Assembly: GCA_002348605.1 (NCBI GenBank)
Contig: DEBQ01000008.1
Span: 1-25,581 of the forward strand
Origin: Candidatus Saccharibacteria bacterium UBA2952
GTDB taxonomy: Bacteria; Patescibacteriota; Saccharimonadia; Saccharimonadales; Saccharimonadaceae
DNA length: 25,581 nt
Direction: 5' to 3'
The position numbers and the translations under genes were made by a program. Below the pieces are notes generated by a model. It was not told where the DNA came from. It searched no databases and worked only from the letters and a program-made list of their open reading frames with translations. Position 1 is the first letter of the stretch; the number at the start of each line of letters is the position of its first letter. Below, one piece after another: positions 22,108 to 25,581 of the stretch.

Positions 22108-23745
22108 ATGCACAAAGACGTCATATACATCGATGTCGAAGACGACATCACAGCGATTATTTCGAAGGTCAAAGCCTCGAAAGAAAAGATCGTCGCGCTT
22201 GTACCACCTAAGCGCATCGGCGTGTTGCAGTCTGCTGTAAACCTGCGCCTTTTGGGCCGTGCTGCCGAACAAAGTGACAAGCGACTAGTCATTATTACGA
22301 ATAACCACGCCCTCATGGGTCTGGCTGCGTCTGCTAAGCTTCCGGTCGCTAAAAACTTGCAGTCAAAACCGGAATTGGCACCGATTGCAGCACTTGAGGT
22401 GGATGATGGCGAGGACGTGATTGATGGCAATGAGCTGCCAATCGGCGAACATGCACGTTTGCCAGAAGATGACGTTGTAGATGAAATCGCGGCTGCTCCG
22501 GTATTTAACCCCGGTGATTTGGCGAAGCCACCAAAAGCCGGCCAGCCGGCCAAATCCGCCCGTGCGAAGTCTGGTGTGAAAGTGCCGAACTTCAATACCT
22601 TCCGTAAAAAGATGCTTTTGGCTGTTGGTGGCGGAATCCTGCTTATTGCGTTTATGGTGTGGGCTATCGTGTTTGCGCCGCGCGCGACGATCGTTGTGTC
22701 GGCCAAAACGAACGACTCACCGGTGAATACCAAAGTGACGGTTGGCGATAAGCTGTTGACCGACCTTTCGAAGAACACCATAAAAGCCGTTAAAGCAGTG
22801 AAGAGCGAGAAAAAATCAGTCGACTTCGCGGCTTCAGGTTCAAAGAATGTCGGAGAAAAAGCGACGAGTAACGTCAAAATCACTCAACAGTCGCAGACCA
22901 GCACATCGGTGCCTGCCGGAACACAACTTACTGCTAGCGGTGGATTGGTTTTCGTAACGAATAGCACGGTAGTAATACCGGCTAGTACGCTGGGTGGAAG
23001 TTGCTTCCCGGTAGCGTGTCCGGGTAGTGCGACAGTTGGTGTGACTGCAATAGAAGGCGGTGCTAAATACAATGCGGCGTCCGGAAGTCTAACCGGTGCG
23101 CCGAACGGGGCCTCTGCAAGCTTTACCGCCCCAACATCGGGCGGAACAGACAAAGTTGTAAAGGTGGTTACTGCCGAAGATGTGCAGAAGGCGAAGGATG
23201 AGTTGGCTGACGGCGAGTCTAAGGATATGGAGTCACAGCTTAAATCATCGCTTAAGGGCGCGAAATACATTGATGGCAGTTACCGAGTCGACTACAATGA
23301 CGTAAAATCCACGCCCGACATCGGTGCTGAGTCCACCAGTGGGAACGCTACACTGACCGCAACTGTTGTGTACGGCATATACGGTCTTAAAACCGACGAA
23401 ATCGACAGCTATTTGAACGCATACTTTAAGAAGCAGCTTACCGCGGAGTCGAATCAGCGTGTCTACGATACTGGTAAGTCAAAAGCTGAATTCCAGGACG
23501 TCACAAACGCCAAGGATGGCGCCGAACTAACACTCATCGCGACGGCTAAGGTCGGACCGAAACTTGACGAAACTCAGATTACAAAACTTGCGATGGGTCA
23601 AAAAGCCGGTGAAATCCAGGAAGCACTGCAGTCAGTACGGGGTATCGAAAATGTCGAAGTCAACTTCTTCCCGTTCTGGGTGGGTACGGTACCGAACGAC
23701 GAACAAAGAGTAAATGTACAATTTAAGGTAAATGACACAAACTAA
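22108..23745 (+). CDS. Bitopic membrane protein with baseplate-J-like exterior
   Basis: A 545-residue protein with three parts. Residues 1-90 form a compact cytoplasmic domain (DDITAIISKVKASKEKIVAL, then VPPKRIGVLQSAVNLRLLG and KRLVIITNN). A disordered acidic/Pro linker (91-165) leads to one membrane segment (about 169-190) after FRKKM. The long outer region (191-545) contains repeats of the type SVPAGTQLTASGGLVFVTNS and VGVTAIEGGAKYNAASGSL, which recall Baseplate_J/gp47-like domains. A mixed beta-alpha domain with LTATVVYGIYGLKTDEI follows. I recall annotated CPR proteins like this but no known function. It starts three bases after the FtsA-like gene and overlaps ruvX by 14 bases. Its cytoplasmic domain is a natural partner for the FtsA-like protein, as PilN is for PilM; this is inference. 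Confidence 0.78.
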   Translation: MHKDVIYIDVEDDITAIISKVKASKEKIVALVPPKRIGVLQSAVNLRLLGRAAEQSDKRLVIITNNHALMGLAASAKLPVAKNLQSKPELAPIAALEVDDGEDVIDGNELPIGEHARLPEDDVVDEIAAAPVFNPGDLAKPPKAGQPAKSARAKSGVKVPNFNTFRKKMLLAVGGGILLIAFMVWAIVFAPRATIVVSAKTNDSPVNTKVTVGDKLLTDLSKNTIKAVKAVKSEKKSVDFAASGSKNVGEKATSNVKITQQSQTSTSVPAGTQLTASGGLVFVTNSTVVIPASTLGGSCFPVACPGSATVGVTAIEGGAKYNAASGSLTGAPNGASASFTAPTSGGTDKVVKVVTAEDVQKAKDELADGESKDMESQLKSSLKGAKYIDGSYRVDYNDVKSTPDIGAESTSGNATLTATVVYGIYGLKTDEIDSYLNAYFKKQLTAESNQRVYDTGKSKAEFQDVTNAKDGAELTLIATAKVGPKLDETQITKLAMGQKAGEIQEALQSVRGIENVEVNFFPFWVGTVPNDEQRVNVQFKVNDTN

Positions 23746-24139
23746 GCAGCTTCTCGGATTGGACGTGGGAGCGGCTCGAATAGGGGTAGCGGTTGCTGAC
23801 AGTGGTGTCCGTATTGCTATTCCACACGGCGTTGTAGAGGTAAACGGTAACGAAATTGAAGCTTTGGCGCGCTTAGTAATTGATAATCGTATCGATACTA
23901 TTGTTATTGGTTATCCACGCAACCAGTCCGGAGAGCCAACCGCACAGACAGCTTTTGTAGAGGAGTTTGCATTGAAGCTACGCGACTTTGACGCCGATAT
24001 CGTGTTCCAAGATGAATCGCTTACCAGTGTTATGGCTGAAAACCGACTGAAATCACGCAGTACGGGGTATGACAAGGCAGACATTGACAGCGAAGCAGCC
24101 GCGATTATTTTGCAGGACTATATGGAGCAGTACCTATGA
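23732..24139 (+). CDS. ruvX: Holliday junction resolvase-like RuvX (YqgF)
   Basis: A 135-residue RNase H-fold nuclease, implicated in 16S rRNA 5'-end processing and possibly Holliday-junction resolution. Acidic catalytic candidates are Asp11 in LLGLDVGAARIGVAVAD, Glu95 in FQDESLTSVMAE, and Asp119 in DKADIDSEAAAIILQ. VIGYPRNQSG is the typical loop. An AAGG ribosome site lies five bases before ATG 23732, inside the end of the previous gene. Its stop overlaps the mltG start (ATGA). Adjacent ruvX and mltG genes are common in Actinobacteria and Firmicutes. Confidence 0.93.
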   Translation: MTQTKQLLGLDVGAARIGVAVADSGVRIAIPHGVVEVNGNEIEALARLVIDNRIDTIVIGYPRNQSGEPTAQTAFVEEFALKLRDFDADIVFQDESLTSVMAENRLKSRSTGYDKADIDSEAAAIILQDYMEQYL

Positions 24140-25344
24140 ATGGTGACATAGTTCCGCCGAAGCGCTCTGAAGAGCGTCCACCAAAATTGCCTGCCCAGCA
24201 ACAACAAAACGTTCCTTTAGAAGCAAATTTACGGGAGGCGGAGCCGGTAAATCCGACTGCAGGTAATCAAATATCCGGGAATTTGCCAGTTGTTACGGAA
24301 GGAACGGACACGACGAAAAAGTCAGGCAGGCGGCGAGTTCTCGCACTCATCACGGGCATTATTGGCATTATACTGACGGCCGTGGTTGGGGGGTATATCT
24401 GGTATTCTCAGGCACTGACGGCCGTAGAACCCGGCAGCACTGAGAAAGTACGTGTGACGGTTGAACCGGGCAGTGACCCGGCTACCATAGCGGCGACACT
24501 AAAGAAAAACAACCTGATTCGGAGTGAAGCAGCGTTCGGATGGTATGTGCGTTTGCAGGGCAAGGCAGGACAATTGCAGTCTGGCGCCTACCGCTTAAGT
24601 AAGTCCGACGGCGTTCCAAAGATAGTGGAGCACCTGACATCTGGGAATACCGATACGTTTTCAATTACATTCCTTCCAGGGGCGACACTGGCGAAACACC
24701 GTCAGGTACTAATTGACGCTGGTTATTCAGCCGCGAAGGTAGATACAGCGCTCACTAAGACGTATGACCGGCCAGTGTTATTTTCGGGTAAGCCGGCTGG
24801 ATCGGACCTAGAAGGCTATATTTACGGAGAGACATATAACTTTCCTGCTGACGCGACTCCGGAACAGATTCTAGAACGGACCTTCGACCAATTCGAGTTG
24901 GTCATTAAGCAGGAGAACTTAGTGGCGCAGTACCAAGCCCGAGGCTTTTCGCTCTACCAAGGAATCACCCTGGCATCGATTATTCAACGAGAAGTTGCTA
25001 CCCCTAGCGACGCCGCTCAGGTTGCGCAAGTGTTCCAACTTCGACTAAGTAGGGGTATGCAGCTTGGTTCTGATGTAACGTACCAGTATATTGCCGACAA
25101 GACCGGACAGGCTAGGAGCGTGGACTTAGATTCGCCGTATAATACTCGCCGCTATACTGGTTTGCCGCCCGGTCCTATTGCTTCGCCAGGCATTGCAGCA
25201 CTTAGGGCGGTGGGTAAACCGGCGCCAGGCGATTATTTATACTTCTTGAGCGGTGACGACGACAAAACGTACTTCGCCCATACCAACGAAGAGCACGAGC
25301 AAAATATCAGGGATCACTGCCAAAAAAAGTGCCAAATCATTTAG
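24136..25344 (+). CDS. mltG: Endolytic murein transglycosylase MltG
   Basis: Cuts nascent glycan strands in peptidoglycan and so helps set strand length. A 402-residue protein with a disordered Pro/Gln-rich cytoplasmic N-terminus (1-62), a GRRR stop and one membrane segment (about 68-90). A LysM-like stretch follows (VTVEPGSDPATIAATLKKNN; GAYRLSKSDG). The YceG domain has GYIYGETYNFP, LASIIQREVA with predicted catalytic Glu286, and YNTRRYTGLPPGPIASPG. The usual ExE pair of the active-site helix is QxE here, keeping the second Glu. The C-terminal YLYFLSGDDDKTYFAHTNEEH is typical. It is last in the FtsA-like operon, supporting a role for that unit in wall growth. Confidence 0.94.
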   Translation: MNGDIVPPKRSEERPPKLPAQQQQNVPLEANLREAEPVNPTAGNQISGNLPVVTEGTDTTKKSGRRRVLALITGIIGIILTAVVGGYIWYSQALTAVEPGSTEKVRVTVEPGSDPATIAATLKKNNLIRSEAAFGWYVRLQGKAGQLQSGAYRLSKSDGVPKIVEHLTSGNTDTFSITFLPGATLAKHRQVLIDAGYSAAKVDTALTKTYDRPVLFSGKPAGSDLEGYIYGETYNFPADATPEQILERTFDQFELVIKQENLVAQYQARGFSLYQGITLASIIQREVATPSDAAQVAQVFQLRLSRGMQLGSDVTYQYIADKTGQARSVDLDSPYNTRRYTGLPPGPIASPGIAALRAVGKPAPGDYLYFLSGDDDKTYFAHTNEEHEQNIRDHCQKKCQII

Positions 25345-25379
25345 TTGACAATCACTAAAAATATATATTAAAAAACGTA

Positions 25380-25408
25380 TTGACACTCTCTGCAAGCATT
25401 GCTATTAT
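25380..25408 (+). promoter_or_regulatory. Near-consensus sigma70-type promoter
   Basis: TTGACA (25380-25385, perfect), a 17-bp spacer and TATTAT (25403-25408, five of six) form the closest consensus match in the window. The predicted start is near 25415. Such strength suggests a stable RNA or a highly expressed gene starting here. Confidence 0.8.
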
Positions 25409-25419
25409 TGATTACAGCA

Positions 25420-25576
25420 CATTTACGGGATTTCAGCATGACTAAGGTCTTTGACCTATATTGCGAGAGGAATGCTTATACCCGGTAAATGCGCACTGCC
25501 CAGAACTGTCGCTACGGACACAGAATTAGAACAACCATTACTACTTAATAAAGGTCGACAATTGTGTCCTGTTCTA
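25420..25576 (+). ncRNA. Candidate structured leader or small RNA (partial)
   Basis: Nested pairings lie just after the promoter. CATTTAC-GGG (25420-25429) pairs with CCC-G-GTAAATG (25481-25491) with one bulge. Inside it, AGCAT (25435-25439) pairs with ATGCT (25472-25476). Inside that, AGGTC-TTT-GACCT (25445-25457) pairs. Further on, GGACACA (25516-25522) pairs with TGTGTCC (25563-25569), and TAGAACA (25527-25533) with TGTTCTA (25570-25576). The last two helices cross, so they form a pseudoknot or alternate. It does not match tmRNA, RNase P RNA or SRP RNA as far as I can see. Confidence 0.35.
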
Positions 25577-25581
25577 CTGCG

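Larger units (their letters stand above)
25345..25581 (+). other. Right-edge non-coding region, no confident gene
   Basis: Below 300 bases but notable. It holds a very good promoter (25380-25408), a possible weaker TTGACA at 25345, and several inverted repeats downstream of the predicted start near 25415. Two short open frames exist: ATG 25438 to TAA 25488 (16 codons), and ATG 25472 open to the window end (36 codons), with GAGAGG only one base before it. Neither shows recognisable protein similarity. A structured leader, a small RNA or an rRNA-type leader are all possible. Confidence 0.5.

Noticed and set aside
1..25581. Alternative genetic code (TGA as glycine, code 25)
   Set aside because: TGA ends metG, tpiA and the 93-aa gene at natural family lengths, with neighbours starting right there. 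Conserved proteins show no internal TGA.
1..25581. CRISPR arrays, insertion sequences, prophage or attachment sites
   Set aside because: I saw no regularly spaced repeats, transposase or integrase genes, or flanking direct repeats. The baseplate-J-like similarity is a single domain on a cellular membrane protein.
25472..25581. Partial gene starting at ATG 25472
   Set aside because: The GAGAGG is only one base from the ATG, the 36 visible codons match nothing I recognise, and the region has base-pairing potential. It is kept only as a possibility within the right-edge region.

Overview
The window reads as part of a chromosome from a Candidate Phyla Radiation (Patescibacteria) bacterium, most likely Candidatus Saccharibacteria (TM7). 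This placement is inferred from protein style and gene content, not from a marker-gene search. Supporting signs are tightly packed genes with many ATGA/GTGA overlaps, small gene products, a shortened alanyl-tRNA synthetase, an LPQTG-anchored DUF11 surface protein, an RpfB-like lytic factor, and an FtsA-like/bitopic membrane protein pair of a kind I associate with CPR genomes. TGA is used as a normal stop (ends of metG, tpiA and others), which argues against the code-25 lineages (Gracilibacteria, Absconditabacteria). No mobile element, phage or CRISPR array is visible.

Layout, left to right. (1) 1-1205: a minus-strand sortase-type surface protein with its own terminator. (2) 1411-1618: a tRNA-Glu(UUC) unit with promoter and terminator, then three small hairpins. 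(3) 1672-7210: an intracellular-looking GH5 glucanase-like protein, then lower glycolysis (pyk, pgk, tpiA) and a proline/threonine-rich protein with a C-terminal membrane anchor. (4) 7236-9329: a UvrD/PcrA-type helicase. (5) 9335-14310: rpfB-like, rsmA (ksgA), yfiH-like, metG and tatD, a set that also clusters in Actinobacteria and, with a different lytic domain, in Bacillus. (6) 14377-15083: two coupled small hypothetical proteins. (7) 15091-19795: iscS-like cysteine desulfurase, DUF218 protein, mnmA and a reduced alaS. (8) 19792-20748: a minus-strand orphan protein whose stop codon is interlocked with that of alaS. (9) 20812-25344: FtsA-like ATPase, bitopic membrane protein with a baseplate-J-like exterior, ruvX and mltG. 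(10) 25345-25581: a very good promoter followed by base-pairing potential and no confident gene.

Themes. Envelope growth and remodelling recurs: LPQTG surface protein, RpfB-like factor, MltG, FtsA-like protein and YfiH/PgeF-like protein. Translation and tRNA maturation form the second theme: tRNA-Glu, RsmA, MetRS, AlaRS and the IscS-MnmA pair that would thiolate tRNA such as the tRNA-Glu(UUC) encoded here.

The most striking non-coding pattern is that several transcription-unit heads carry an extended -10 box (TGn-TAnnnT) only 7-8 bases before the start codon and have no Shine-Dalgarno sequence. This predicts leaderless mRNAs. Genes inside operons instead rely on stop-start overlaps, and a few starts have a clear Shine-Dalgarno. 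The best candidates for something new are the FtsA-like/bitopic protein module, the mini-AlaRS lacking two domains, and the promoter plus possible structured RNA at the right edge.
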